Assembly (NCBI GenBank): GCA_947629015.1
Contig: CANRCB010000004.1
Span: forward strand, 44,906-108,905
Direction: 5' to 3'
DNA: 64,000 nt
Source: an uncultured Gemmiger sp.
Lineage (GTDB): Bacteria; Bacillota; Clostridia; Oscillospirales; Ruminococcaceae
In this document: in pieces, positions 42,984 to 51,775 of the stretch
Numbering within the stretch: position 1 is the first letter of the stretch
Layout of the letters: each line of letters opens with the position of its first letter
Program-made: the position numbers and the translations under genes
The notes under the pieces: model-generated
Databases searched by the model: none
Told to the model about the DNA's origin: nothing
The model's input: the letters and a program-made list of their open reading frames with translations, nothing else

Positions 42984-44276
42984 TCAGCCCCGCACGATGC
43001 AGGCATCGCGCTCAGGGCCGACCGAGATGTATTGGATGCGGCAGCCGACCATCGCCTCCAGCGCCTCCACATAGGCTTTGGCGGCGGCGGGCAGATCCTC
43101 CCAGCGGCGCACGGCGGAGATATCGCAGTGCCAGCCCGGCATGGCCTTGAGCACCGGCTGCGCGTCGTCCAGCGTTTTGCCCATGGGGAAACGGCCGGTC
43201 ACGGTACCGTCGGAAAGGCGGTATTTTTCCACGATGGGGATCTCTTCCATATAATCCAGCACGTCCAGCAGCGTCAGCGCCAGCACATCGCAGCCCTGGC
43301 ACTGCACGCCATAGCGGCTGGCCACCGCGTCAAAGGGGCCGACGCGGCGCGGGCGGCCGGTGGCGGCGCCGTATTCGTGCCCATGCTCGCGCAGCACGTC
43401 CTTTTCGGCCTCGGTCATCGCCAGCTCGGCGGTGAAGGGCCCCTCCCCCACGCAGGAGGAATAGGCTTTCATGATGCCGATGGAGAGGTCCAGCTTGCGC
43501 CCGGGGATGCCGGCGCCGATGGGCGCATACGCGCCGATGGTGTTGGAGGAGGATGTGTAGGGGTAGATGCCGTAGTCGATGTCACGCAAGGCGCCAAGCT
43601 GCGCCTCAAACAGGATCTTTTTGCCGGCATCGTCGGCCTCGGCCAGAAAAGCGCCGGTATCGCACACATACGGCGCGAACAGCGCGGCGTATTTTTGGCA
43701 CCACGCCCACATGGCGTCCACGTCCACCGGCTTTTGGCCGTAGATGTTGACCATCGTCAGGTTTTTGCTCTCAACGATGGTGGCAAGGCGCTTGCGCACG
43801 CCCGCGTCCATGTGGACAAGGTCGCCCATGCGCAGCGTCTTTTTCATGAACTTGTCGCCGTAGGTGTAGGCGATGCCCCGCTTGGTGGAGCCGAATTGCG
43901 CGCCGGTCTTGGCAAGGCGGGCCTCCTCCAGGCCGTCCTGCTCGACGTGGAAGGGCATGGTAATGGTGGCGCGGTCGGAAATTTTGAGGTTGGCCGGGCC
44001 GATGGCCACGCCCTTTTCCCGCAAAGCGGCGATCTCCTTTTCAAGATGCTCCGGGTCGATGACCATGCCGCCGCCCATCACGCAGACGACGTCCGGGCGC
44101 AGGATGCCGGAGGGGATCAGGTTCAGGATGAATTTGCCGCGCCCGTTTTTGACGGTGTGGCCGGCGTTGTCCCCGCCCTGGTAGCGGGCGACGATGTCAT
44201 AGTCCTGGCTGAGCAGGTCCACCATGCGGCCCTTGCCCTCGTCGCCCCAGTTGATACCGGTGATCGCTGTAAGCAT
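42984..44276 (-). CDS. purA: Adenylosuccinate synthetase
   Basis: 430 residues from ATG 44276; the frame extends upstream to 44519 but those residues are not conserved. GINWGDEGKGRMVDLL is the P-loop with the catalytic Asp, and RYQGGDNAGHTV holds the catalytic His. It joins IMP and aspartate with GTP, the first committed step to AMP. It heads a purA-fumarase transcript on the reverse strand. Confidence 0.96.
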   Translation of the reverse strand: MLTAITGINWGDEGKGRMVDLLSQDYDIVARYQGGDNAGHTVKNGRGKFILNLIPSGILRPDVVCVMGGGMVIDPEHLEKEIAALREKGVAIGPANLKISDRATITMPFHVEQDGLEEARLAKTGAQFGSTKRGIAYTYGDKFMKKTLRMGDLVHMDAGVRKRLATIVESKNLTMVNIYGQKPVDVDAMWAWCQKYAALFAPYVCDTGAFLAEADDAGKKILFEAQLGALRDIDYGIYPYTSSSNTIGAYAPIGAGIPGRKLDLSIGIMKAYSSCVGEGPFTAELAMTEAEKDVLREHGHEYGAATGRPRRVGPFDAVASRYGVQCQGCDVLALTLLDVLDYMEEIPIVEKYRLSDGTVTGRFPMGKTLDDAQPVLKAMPGWHCDISAVRRWEDLPAAAKAYVEALEAMVGCRIQYISVGPERDACIVRG

Positions 44277-44378
44277 TGTAAAAACCTCACTTTGTTTTTG
44301 GTCGACCGTTTTGGGGGATGCCTCCCCTGCTTTCAGCCTTTTCCGCCCTGTATCGCGCGGGATCCGCCGTCGCCATCC

Positions 44379-44384
44379 ATTATA
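44379..44384 (-). promoter_or_regulatory. Extended -10 promoter of purA
   Basis: Reverse strand CCTGCTATAATGG: consensus TATAAT with TGC extension, about 100 bp upstream of the purA start. No purine riboswitch or PRPP element was recognised in the leader. Confidence 0.6.
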
Positions 44385-44474
44385 GCAGGTTCCCCAACAA
44401 AAAGGAAGGCCCAAAAACACACGGGAAGCGGCTTTTGTTCCCCAAAGGGGGTGTACTTTAAAAAAAAATTGCAG

Positions 44475-44480
44475 TATAAT
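44475..44480 (+). promoter_or_regulatory. -10 element of the lipoprotein isomerase gene
   Basis: TATAAT at 44475-44480 within an AT-rich patch, 60 bp before the start; -35 not clear. Confidence 0.5.
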
Positions 44481-44539
44481 AAGAAAATACGCGGCCCGCC
44501 CGCGGGCCGGAAATACCATCTTGACAGGAGTTTTTGACC

Positions 44540-45712
44540 ATGAAAAAGCATCCCTTTGCCCTGTGCGCCGCCTTCCTTTTGGGGCTGCTGCTCACCGCCT
44601 GCGGTGCCGGGGCCAACGCCGGCAGCGCCCCGGCCGACAGTGCGGCCGCGGGTGACAGCCAGCCCGCCGCCGCCGACAGTGACTATGCCTACCCGGAAGA
44701 TTTTGACTACAGCGCCCTGTTTGACGAAAGGGGCTACGTTGCGGACGTGACGGCCAATGACTATGTGACCCTGCCCGAAAACTACGCCGCCCTCACGCTG
44801 CCGGCCGGCACCGACACCGTGGCCGACGACGAGGTGGAGGCCAACATCGCGCAGTACGTCCTTGCCTATTACAGCACCGTCAACGAAGTGACCGACCGCG
44901 CCGCCGAGATGGGCGACACCGTACACATCGACTATGTCGGCTCGGTGGACGGGGTGGAATTCGAGGGCGGCAGTACCCAAGGTGCCGGCACCGACCTGGA
45001 GCTGACCGGCAGCAACTACATCGACGATTTTGAGCAGCAGATCGCCGGGCATATGCCGGGCGAGACCTTCAACGTGGAGGTCACCTTCCCCGACCCGTAC
45101 CAGAACAACCCCGACCTTGCCGGCAAGGACGCGGTGTTCGTGACGACGCTGCATTATATCGCCGAGAGCGTCACCCCCGAATTGACGGACGATTTCGTCA
45201 TGCAGAACTTAAACGCCGACACCGGCTGGCAGACCGCCGCGGACGTGCGGGAATACTACCGCACCCATATGCTGTTCGACCAGCAGTCCAGCGCCGTGTA
45301 CGCGCTGCTGGACGAAAGCGTGGCCTACGCCGACCCGCTGCCCGAATCGATGCAGGATTTCTTTGACGATTACGCGCTGTTCAGCCTTGTGCAATACGGC
45401 CAGCAATTCGGCATGGATGCCGACACCATCCTCACGCAGATGGGCTACGAGAGCGCGGCGCAGTATCTGGAGGCCCAACAGGGCACCACCACGTCCAACA
45501 TCCGTTCGCTGCTGCTCGTGCAGGCATTGGCGGAAAAGCTGGGCATCGCGGCCGATGACGCCGCCGTGGAGGAATACGCCGAGGCCGTGTTCGGCACCGC
45601 CGACATTGCCGGGTATGAGGCGCAGTATGGCAAAGGCTACCTGCGCATGATGGTGCTGGAGCACCTTGTGCTGGAAAGCCTTATCGAAAGCGCCACCGTC
45701 GCGGCAGAGTAA
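44540..45712 (+). CDS. Lipoprotein with FKBP-type prolyl isomerase domain (trigger-factor-like)
   Basis: 390 residues from ATG 44540, behind ACAGGAG. Lipobox LLTAC places the modified Cys near residue 21, followed by a Ser/Ala/Asp-rich tether to about residue 50. An FKBP-like domain (about 105-200: GDTVHIDYVGSVDGVEFEGG ... MPGETFNVEVTFPDPY) is followed by an alpha-helical region like the trigger factor C-terminus. It probably folds exported proteins on the outer membrane face, a role like PrsA. A perfect bidirectional terminator follows. Confidence 0.88.
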   Translation: MKKHPFALCAAFLLGLLLTACGAGANAGSAPADSAAAGDSQPAAADSDYAYPEDFDYSALFDERGYVADVTANDYVTLPENYAALTLPAGTDTVADDEVEANIAQYVLAYYSTVNEVTDRAAEMGDTVHIDYVGSVDGVEFEGGSTQGAGTDLELTGSNYIDDFEQQIAGHMPGETFNVEVTFPDPYQNNPDLAGKDAVFVTTLHYIAESVTPELTDDFVMQNLNADTGWQTAADVREYYRTHMLFDQQSSAVYALLDESVAYADPLPESMQDFFDDYALFSLVQYGQQFGMDADTILTQMGYESAAQYLEAQQGTTTSNIRSLLLVQALAEKLGIAADDAAVEEYAEAVFGTADIAGYEAQYGKGYLRMMVLEHLVLESLIESATVAAE

Positions 45713-45735
45713 CGCCCCGCCAACCATTCCCATAC

Positions 45736-45773
45736 AAAACGCCCTGCCGGGCATGCCCGGCAGGGCGTTTTTG
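45736..45773. terminator. Bidirectional terminator between convergent genes
   Basis: AAAACGCCCTGCCGGGC / GCCCGGCAGGGCGTTTTT, perfect over about 17 bp; A-run on one side and T-run on the other serve both strands. Confidence 0.93.
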
Positions 45774-45806
45774 GGTATGCGGCTGTTTTGGCACAGGCGC
45801 TGCGTG

Positions 45807-48029
45807 TTACCTGCGGATCTGTTGCCGTTTCGCACGCGCCCGGCACACAAGGAGGCCGGCGCCGGCAAAGCCCGCCAGGACGAAGAGCAGCGCAACGGGC
45901 ATTGCATCCCCCGTTTGCGGGATATCGCTTGGGTCCACCGGCTGCGGCGTCACAACCGGGGCCGGCTGCGGGGCCTCGGGCGTAGGCTGCGGCACTTCAG
46001 GCGTAGGCTGCGGCGCTTCGGGCGTAGGCTGCGGTGCCTCAGGGGTGGGCTGGGGCTGCGGGTCGCTGCCCGGCGTTTGTTCGCCCGCGGCGGCCGGCAG
46101 CTGCGCGGCCAAAAAACCGAGGCGGTAGTAGCCGGCCTTTGTGGTGACGGTGCCGGAGCCGGAATAGTTGTTGGTATACACCGGTTGGCCGTCCGTGGCC
46201 TCCGCAAGGCAGAAGGTGTGCGGCCCGCGCGGCACCGTCAGCACCAGATTACCGTCGGCATCGGTGGCCATCTCCTGCGCGGCGCCGCCGTCAACGGACA
46301 GGTGCGCCACCACATTGGGCTGCGCGGCCTCCCCGTCCGGCGCAAGCAGCACCGGGATGGCAACGGTGTAGGTTTCGGGGGATCTGTCGTTGGCGATGTG
46401 GATGCGCTCCCCGCCCGCATCGTAGGCAAGCGGCTTGCTGCCGCCGTCGGTCAGGGCGAGCAGATAGTCCATCACGATCTGGTCCTCGCCACCCAGCTCG
46501 CCGGCCTTTTCGCCGCCGACCCCGCCGTCCCCCGTGAAGGTGGTGGCGACATAGTTGTTGGTGGCAAGGAGCAGTGTGGAGGCCGTATCGTCAAGGCCCA
46601 GCGGCGTGCCGTCGGCAAGTGCCATCGCGGTGACCTTTTGGCCGGACGGGGCGGCGGGGTCATAGGTATAGGAGAACCCGCTCACCTGCAAAAAGCTGCC
46701 GCTGACGCGCTCCCGCAGCAGCAGGCCGGTATCGTCCTGCCCGGTCACCACAAGGCCCTTTTCCAGCGCGGCACGCAGCTGCGCGGGCGTGACCGTGAGC
46801 ACCTCGACGGTGTTGCCGTGGTTGAAGGCGCCGAGCACATCGCCCCGCGTCACCTGCCCGACGGGCAGCGCGGCAGAGATGCCGCCGCCGTTTTCCACCG
46901 CGACCACCGGCAAATCGTAACCGTTTTTCTCGTTGAAGGCGCGGGCGCTTGCGGCAAAGGCATCGGTGACAAAATCGCCATAGCTTGTCTCGACCACGCG
47001 CGGCTCGGAATAATCCCAATAGATGTTCCCGCCCCAGAGCGGTACGTTGTTGGTGCAAAGGGGCTGTTCGAGGATCTCCGCCTGCTCCGCCTTGACGGCA
47101 TCCAGCGCCGCCTGCACCGCCGCGGCGGCGGTTTGGCCGGCCTCGTTCAACGGATATTCCTTTGCCTCGTCGGCATCCAGGACGCCGACGGCCGCGGTGA
47201 CGGTACCGGCCGCATCAAATGCCAGGTCTATCTTGCCGATGGCCGTAAACTGTGTGCCGGTCTGCACCACGGGGACGGTACAATCTCCCCTTACATAGGG
47301 CTCCGTCTCAACGGTGTGGCTGTGGCCGTCGATGACGGCGGCGACCTTTTTTAACTCGTCGTCCTCCAAACCGTCCAAAAGCTGTTCGCTGGTGACAGCG
47401 GCCGCCAGGTTATTGTCTCCCAAATGGCAGATGAGCACGATGGTGTCCACCGTATCGCCCAGCGCCGCGATCTGCGCCTTGGCGGCGGTTATCTCATCGC
47501 CGAAATCGACACCGGTCAGCTTGGCCGGGTTGGTCGAGGTGGCAGTGTTCGCCGTGGTGAGGCCGATCAGGCCGATGCTTTTGCCGCCGGTCTCCACCAC
47601 GGTGTTTGCCGTCAGCAAAGGTGCGCCGTCACGCGTCACGTTGGCGCTCAAGATGGGGAATTCCGCGGCCGCGGCGTTTGCCAGCAGGCGGTCGGCCCCA
47701 TAGTCAAATTCATGGTTGCCGGCGGCCATCGCGTCATACCCGGCGGCGTTCATCATGCGGATGACGTCCAGCCCCTCCGAAACGGTGGCGAAGGACGCGC
47801 CCTGGGTGGCGTCGCCGGCGTCGATGAGCAGCGCGTTTTGCGTCGAGGCTTTCATGGCGGCGGCCTGCACAATGCCCACCGTCCCCTCGCCTTCCACGAC
47901 GCCGTGGATGTCGTTGGTGGTGAAGATCGTCACGGTGACGGGCTCCTCCGCCCATGCCGCGCAGGGGCACAGCAGGGCCGCCAGCAGCAGCCCGGCCAAA
48001 ACGGAAAAGAATTTTTTGCCCATATGCAT
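45807..48029 (-). CDS. Cell-wall-anchored 5'-nucleotidase / cyclic phosphodiesterase
   Basis: 740 residues. A signal peptide (1-27) is followed by a metallophosphatase domain (TTNDIHG, DAGDATQG, GNHEFDYG, LICHLGDNN, DGHSHT) and a 5'-nucleotidase C-terminal domain (about 330-520). Then come an all-beta region, a repeated PTPEAPQ linker (about 660-700) and the sorting signal IPQTGD plus hydrophobic helix and RRxxxx basic tail. It should hydrolyse extracellular nucleotides at the wall, scavenging nucleosides and phosphate. The sorting motif is IPQTG rather than LPXTG; no sortase is in the window. Confidence 0.92.
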   Translation of the reverse strand: MHMGKKFFSVLAGLLLAALLCPCAAWAEEPVTVTIFTTNDIHGVVEGEGTVGIVQAAAMKASTQNALLIDAGDATQGASFATVSEGLDVIRMMNAAGYDAMAAGNHEFDYGADRLLANAAAAEFPILSANVTRDGAPLLTANTVVETGGKSIGLIGLTTANTATSTNPAKLTGVDFGDEITAAKAQIAALGDTVDTIVLICHLGDNNLAAAVTSEQLLDGLEDDELKKVAAVIDGHSHTVETEPYVRGDCTVPVVQTGTQFTAIGKIDLAFDAAGTVTAAVGVLDADEAKEYPLNEAGQTAAAAVQAALDAVKAEQAEILEQPLCTNNVPLWGGNIYWDYSEPRVVETSYGDFVTDAFAASARAFNEKNGYDLPVVAVENGGGISAALPVGQVTRGDVLGAFNHGNTVEVLTVTPAQLRAALEKGLVVTGQDDTGLLLRERVSGSFLQVSGFSYTYDPAAPSGQKVTAMALADGTPLGLDDTASTLLLATNNYVATTFTGDGGVGGEKAGELGGEDQIVMDYLLALTDGGSKPLAYDAGGERIHIANDRSPETYTVAIPVLLAPDGEAAQPNVVAHLSVDGGAAQEMATDADGNLVLTVPRGPHTFCLAEATDGQPVYTNNYSGSGTVTTKAGYYRLGFLAAQLPAAAGEQTPGSDPQPQPTPEAPQPTPEAPQPTPEVPQPTPEAPQPAPVVTPQPVDPSDIPQTGDAMPVALLFVLAGFAGAGLLVCRARAKRQQIRR

Positions 48030-48093
48030 AGTTATACTTCCCCCTATGGCGCGCCCCGCAGGGCCGCGCCGGAATCCCGGCCACAGGCCGCGC

Positions 48094-48657
48094 TTACGGG
48101 ATGGCGTACCCCGTCAGCCTGGCAATGGCCGCTTTGTCCCAAAATTCGTTTTCCCAGTAAAAATATGCATCCTTGCGCTTTTTGAAGATGCGGAAGGGCA
48201 TATCGCTGTTGTCATAGATATGGCAGATATCACAGACTTCCAGCAGCTCGGGGATGAGCGCGAGGGCCCGGGTATATCTCGACTTGATCTTTTCCACCGG
48301 GACGTTGTGCCCGCCGGAGGCAAACCGCCGCATCACACGGTGGATGTTGATGTTGACATCCGCCGTGAGCACATAGATGCAGCGGATAAAATACCCCTGC
48401 TCCTTTGCCCTGCGCAGCAGGTCAAGGTTGCGCTCGGTGGACAGGACCGTCTCGAAGGTGAAATTCTTATGTACGTCCAAAACGTACTCCCGCATATCCT
48501 GCGCCAATTCGGCGGCTTCCAGGTCAGTGCATTGGGTCGCGCGCTTGATATCGTCGGCGTTGATGTAGGGCGGGATGATCTTCGCCATCGCGGTCACGGT
48601 GCTTTTGCCGCTGCCGTTGGGCCCCGCGAAGACGATGATCTCAGGCTTTGTCTCCAT
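48094..48657 (-). CDS. Zeta-toxin-like P-loop kinase
   Basis: 187 residues from ATG 48657. Walker A AGPNGSGKST (11-20), the zeta-type acidic segment YINADDIKRA (31-40), and FETVLST (68-74), which matches the FETTLS substrate motif of zeta toxins. Zeta proteins phosphorylate UDP-N-acetylglucosamine and block wall synthesis, but many relatives in clostridia are uncharacterised. It overlaps the preceding small gene by 17 bp, a toxin-antitoxin-like layout. It is the last gene of the long operon that includes the peptide exporters. Confidence 0.82.
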   Translation of the reverse strand: METKPEIIVFAGPNGSGKSTVTAMAKIIPPYINADDIKRATQCTDLEAAELAQDMREYVLDVHKNFTFETVLSTERNLDLLRRAKEQGYFIRCIYVLTADVNINIHRVMRRFASGGHNVPVEKIKSRYTRALALIPELLEVCDICHIYDNSDMPFRIFKKRKDAYFYWENEFWDKAAIARLTGYAIP

Positions 48658-48934
48658 ACACGCGCCTCCCGTCGGGGTATTCGATATAAGACGCTTTGCG
48701 CTCCCGGTCATACCCGGTCACGGGCAGGCCGCGGTCGTGGCTTGCCTTGTTTTCCCGCCGGATGGCCTCGCGGAAACGGCGCACAAGCTCATCATCGGTG
48801 ACACCGCAGGTGGAATCCAGCTCGTTGGGGCGCGGTGGCTGGCCTTCCTGCGCCTTGAGCGCCTCGTGGAAGCCCTTCATCAGGCTGCTGCGTTTCTCGT
48901 CCTGTTCCCGCTTGGGGTCAAGGTTTTTTTCCAA
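48641..48934 (-). CDS. Small unknown protein coupled to the zeta-like kinase
   Basis: 97 residues from a TTG at 48934, 7 bp after a strong AAGGAGGG; the longer frame to 49051 lacks a ribosome-binding site. The protein is highly charged and mainly helical (DDELVRRFREAIRREN), ending in a short beta-rich tail (YIEYPDGRRVYGDKA). I recognise no family. The 17-bp overlap with the kinase gene suggests the two are made together, so antitoxin or partner are reasonable guesses. It does not resemble the known epsilon antitoxin. Confidence 0.7.
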   Translation of the reverse strand: MEKNLDPKREQDEKRSSLMKGFHEALKAQEGQPPRPNELDSTCGVTDDELVRRFREAIRRENKASHDRGLPVTGYDRERKASYIEYPDGRRVYGDKA

Positions 48935-49023
48935 GGTGTTTCCCTCCTTAGAAAGCGCGGCGGTGCTGCCTGCTGCCGCGGCGGTTTTGTGATGCCGGTT
49001 GGCATGGGGGCCTCCGCCCGCTG

Positions 49024-49242
49024 TTACGGGTGGTCGGTCACGCCCCAGCAATCCTGGAGAAAGACGGATTTCCCGCCGGCGACGTTTTCGAGGTCACTAT
49101 CCGACAGTTCGCTGCCGGCGGCCTTGGCAAACAGCGCCCGGAGCTCCGCCTCCGAAACGGGGAGGTTCTCCTTTTTGGCAAGGGTGAGGGCGTCTTCCAG
49201 CGTTTTTGCCTCTTTCAATTTGGCAAGGATGGCTTTTTCCAT
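49024..49242 (-). CDS. Double-glycine leader peptide A (Nif11/NHLP-like precursor)
   Basis: 72 residues from ATG 49242, 7 bp after CAGGAGG. The first 57 residues form a helical leader ending ELSDSDLENVAGG, the classic double-glycine type exported by C39-peptidase ABC transporters. Cleavage would leave the 15-residue core KSVFLQDCWGVTDHP, with one Cys and one Trp. The leader is clearly homologous to that of peptide B. No lanthionine synthetase, radical SAM or cyclodehydratase gene is nearby, so the core may act unmodified, as a pheromone or bacteriocin. Confidence 0.88.
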   Translation of the reverse strand: MEKAILAKLKEAKTLEDALTLAKKENLPVSEAELRALFAKAAGSELSDSDLENVAGGKSVFLQDCWGVTDHP

Positions 49243-49325
49243 GGTGTTTTCCTCCTGTTGAATGGGTAAGTATCGGGGCCGTATCCCTCGGCCGGTTTGC
49301 GTAAAGCGGCTTTGGCGCCGCGCGG

Positions 49326-49520
49326 TCACGGTGGAATGATGACGGTTTTGCCGCCGGCGACGTTCTCCAGTTCACTGTCTGTCAGTTCGCCGCCGGCGGC
49401 CCCAGCGAAGCGTTCGCGTATTTCGGCCACCGTCACGGGGAGGTTTCCCCTTTTGGCAAGGGCAAGGGCCTCCGCCGGTGTTTTGGCCTGCCGGAGGCGG
49501 GCAAGGGCCTTTGCATCCAT
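49326..49520 (-). CDS. Double-glycine leader peptide B (Nif11/NHLP-like precursor)
   Basis: 64 residues from ATG 49520, 8 bp after AAGGAG. The leader is again exactly 57 residues and ends ELTDSELENVAGG; the core is only KTVIIPP. Such a short, hydrophobic, double-proline-ending core lacks Cys, Ser or other residues usually modified in lanthipeptides, apart from one Thr. Both cores begin K-(S/T)-V. The gene lies between the ABC transporter gene and peptide A. Confidence 0.87.
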   Translation of the reverse strand: MDAKALARLRQAKTPAEALALAKRGNLPVTVAEIRERFAGAAGGELTDSELENVAGGKTVIIPP

Positions 49521-49579
49521 GGTATCACTCCTTTTCAAAAAATACAAGATATGGCCCACGGCACATACCGGGCGGCGGG

Positions 49580-51763
49580 TCAGGCATCCAGGCGCTGGCG
49601 GGCGACCAGCTCCGCAAATTTGCCGTTTTGGGCGATGAGTTCCTCATAGGTGCCGTCCTCCGCGATCTTGCCCTTTTCCAGATAGATGATCCTGTCGCAC
49701 TGTTTGATGGTGGAAAGGCGGTGCGCGATGATGACGCGGGTACATTTGAGCCGGTCAAGCGCTTCGGAGACTTCCTTCTGGGTGATGTTGTCGAGCGCGC
49801 TCGTCGCCTCGTCCAGCATCAGGATGCGGGGTTTAGGGGCCACGGCCCGGGCGATCATCAAACGCTGGCGCTGCCCGCCGGAGATGCCGCCGCTGCCCTC
49901 GGAGATGACGGTCTGCATACCCATGGGCATGGCACGGATGTCCTCCGCGATGCCGGCCAGCTCCGCGGCCTCCCATGCGTCCTGCAGGGTGAGCCAGGGC
50001 GCGGAGATGGTGATATTGGAGAAGATATCCCCCTGGAGCAGCTTGCCGTCCTGCATCACGGTGCCGACCCTGCGCCGCAGGGATTTGAGGTCGATACCGG
50101 CAAGGTCTTTGCCGTCATAGTAGACGGCGCCCTTTTGCGGCGTCTCAAAGCCCAGCATGATGCGCATCAGGGTGGATTTCCCGCACCCGGTCTCACCGAC
50201 GATGGCCACATATTGGCCGGGGCGTATTTTCAGGGTGAGGTCATCCACCACGTTGGGCATACTGTCACGGTAGCGGAAGGAGACGTTGTTGAGCTCGATG
50301 CCGCCGGAAAGCCGCGTGAGGACCTGCTTGCCCTCGGCCACCTCGGGCACGGCGTCCAGGATCGGCCGGGCCATATCCAGGGTGGGCTTGATCCTGGCGA
50401 CGGTGAGGGTGATGTCGGAAAGGGCCATGAACGCGCCGGACACCATGCCGTAGGCCGTGCTGAAGGCGTAATAGTCTGCCACCGAGACATTGTTGACGAT
50501 GGCCAGATAATACATGACGAACGTGCCCGCCAGCGTGATGAGCAGGGTGATGGCGCTGCCGTGCCGGAACAGGCCGTGCGGGTCATACAGGGCGGCCGCC
50601 TGCCGGGCGTAGAGCTTGCTCCACCGGGCAAAGGCCCGCCGCTCGGAGCCGGAAAGGCGGATCTTCTGCACACCGGTGATGAGGGCGTACCCCATGCCGT
50701 TGGCCTTGGCGCCCGCCTCCATCGCCTGCCTGAAAAGGCGCATATTGGTCATGGCCGATATGCCGGAGGCCAGCAGCGTCGCCACAATGACGGCGAACGC
50801 GGGCAGCGCCAGCGCGGGCGTATAGCGGAATACCTGGGAAAGGTACACAAGGGAGAACAGCGAGGTAAGGCCCGTCCCAAACACGGTATCCGCCAGCGTG
50901 GTGCACAGGGTGTTGACGTACTGGGTACGGGTGGAAAGGTCGCCGGAGCTGTATTCCTTGAAAAACGCGGCCGGCAGCGACATGATGCGCGCCATCGTCG
51001 CGGCCTGGACGGTGATCTCCAGCTTTGTCTTGACGCGCGCCATGATGAGCGCCTTGGCACAGGTCAACAGCAGCGAGGACACCGTCATGCAGACCATGAA
51101 CACCCCGATGGACAGCAGCAGGGTGCGCTGCCCGCTTTCCACCACAAGGCCGAAAAGCAGCCGGTTCAGCCGGGGGCCAAGCATCCCCACAAGGGTCACG
51201 GCGAGGGTGGCCGCCGCCAACAGCACATAGTCCGCCGGGGACAAAATGCCGGCGATGTAGCGCAGCAGGCTGCCGGCGTCCATTTTTTTGAGCGGGAAGG
51301 GTTTGTAAAAGGCGATGGCCTCCGTTTCAAACCGGTCCTCGTTTTTACGGCTGATGCGCACGGTTTTCCCCGCGTCGGCGTCAAAGTAGGCGTACCCGGC
51401 AAGGCCCGCCGGGAGGAGCGCCACGACGCTGCCGTCCGCCTTTTTCACGCCCAGCATGGCGCCGATGGCGTCCTTGTACCAGCCCTTTTCCAGCCGGACG
51501 GTCCGCCGCATGATGCCGTGCGGGCGCATCAGGTATTCCAGCTGCTCGTTCAGATCCCGGATGCTCTCGGGCATTTCCTGCGGTTTTATGTGGTAGTAGC
51601 CGAGGATGGCGTTGATGGCGTCACTGGTGCGGCTGTGTTCGTCCGCGAACGCGGCGCCGGCGCGCTTGCCGGTGAGGGCGTCGGAGATACCGACGAACGC
51701 CTCCTCAAAAGCGCCCAGATCCCGTTCCTTGCGCTGTTTGATCTGTTCGTTGAACCAACCCAT
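49580..51763 (-). CDS. NHLM-type ABC transporter, permease/ATPase without peptidase
   Basis: 727 residues. An N-terminal soluble region of about 165 residues has no C39 catalytic residues. A six-helix permease (about 170-460) and ATPase follow, with Walker A GETGCGKST, signature ISGGQRQR and Walker B ILMLDEATSALD. This architecture matches the second, peptidase-less transporter of NHLM (nitrile-hydratase-leader microcin) loci. It probably pairs with the next transporter as an export heterodimer. 12 bp separate the genes. Confidence 0.9.
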   Translation of the reverse strand: MGWFNEQIKQRKERDLGAFEEAFVGISDALTGKRAGAAFADEHSRTSDAINAILGYYHIKPQEMPESIRDLNEQLEYLMRPHGIMRRTVRLEKGWYKDAIGAMLGVKKADGSVVALLPAGLAGYAYFDADAGKTVRISRKNEDRFETEAIAFYKPFPLKKMDAGSLLRYIAGILSPADYVLLAAATLAVTLVGMLGPRLNRLLFGLVVESGQRTLLLSIGVFMVCMTVSSLLLTCAKALIMARVKTKLEITVQAATMARIMSLPAAFFKEYSSGDLSTRTQYVNTLCTTLADTVFGTGLTSLFSLVYLSQVFRYTPALALPAFAVIVATLLASGISAMTNMRLFRQAMEAGAKANGMGYALITGVQKIRLSGSERRAFARWSKLYARQAAALYDPHGLFRHGSAITLLITLAGTFVMYYLAIVNNVSVADYYAFSTAYGMVSGAFMALSDITLTVARIKPTLDMARPILDAVPEVAEGKQVLTRLSGGIELNNVSFRYRDSMPNVVDDLTLKIRPGQYVAIVGETGCGKSTLMRIMLGFETPQKGAVYYDGKDLAGIDLKSLRRRVGTVMQDGKLLQGDIFSNITISAPWLTLQDAWEAAELAGIAEDIRAMPMGMQTVISEGSGGISGGQRQRLMIARAVAPKPRILMLDEATSALDNITQKEVSEALDRLKCTRVIIAHRLSTIKQCDRIIYLEKGKIAEDGTYEELIAQNGKFAELVARQRLDA

Positions 51764-51775
51764 GCAGGTATCCCC

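Noticed and set aside
45950..46080. Tandem DNA repeat near the end of the nucleotidase gene
   Set aside because: It encodes the in-frame PTPEAPQ linker of the wall-anchored protein, so it is not a separate repeat element or CRISPR.
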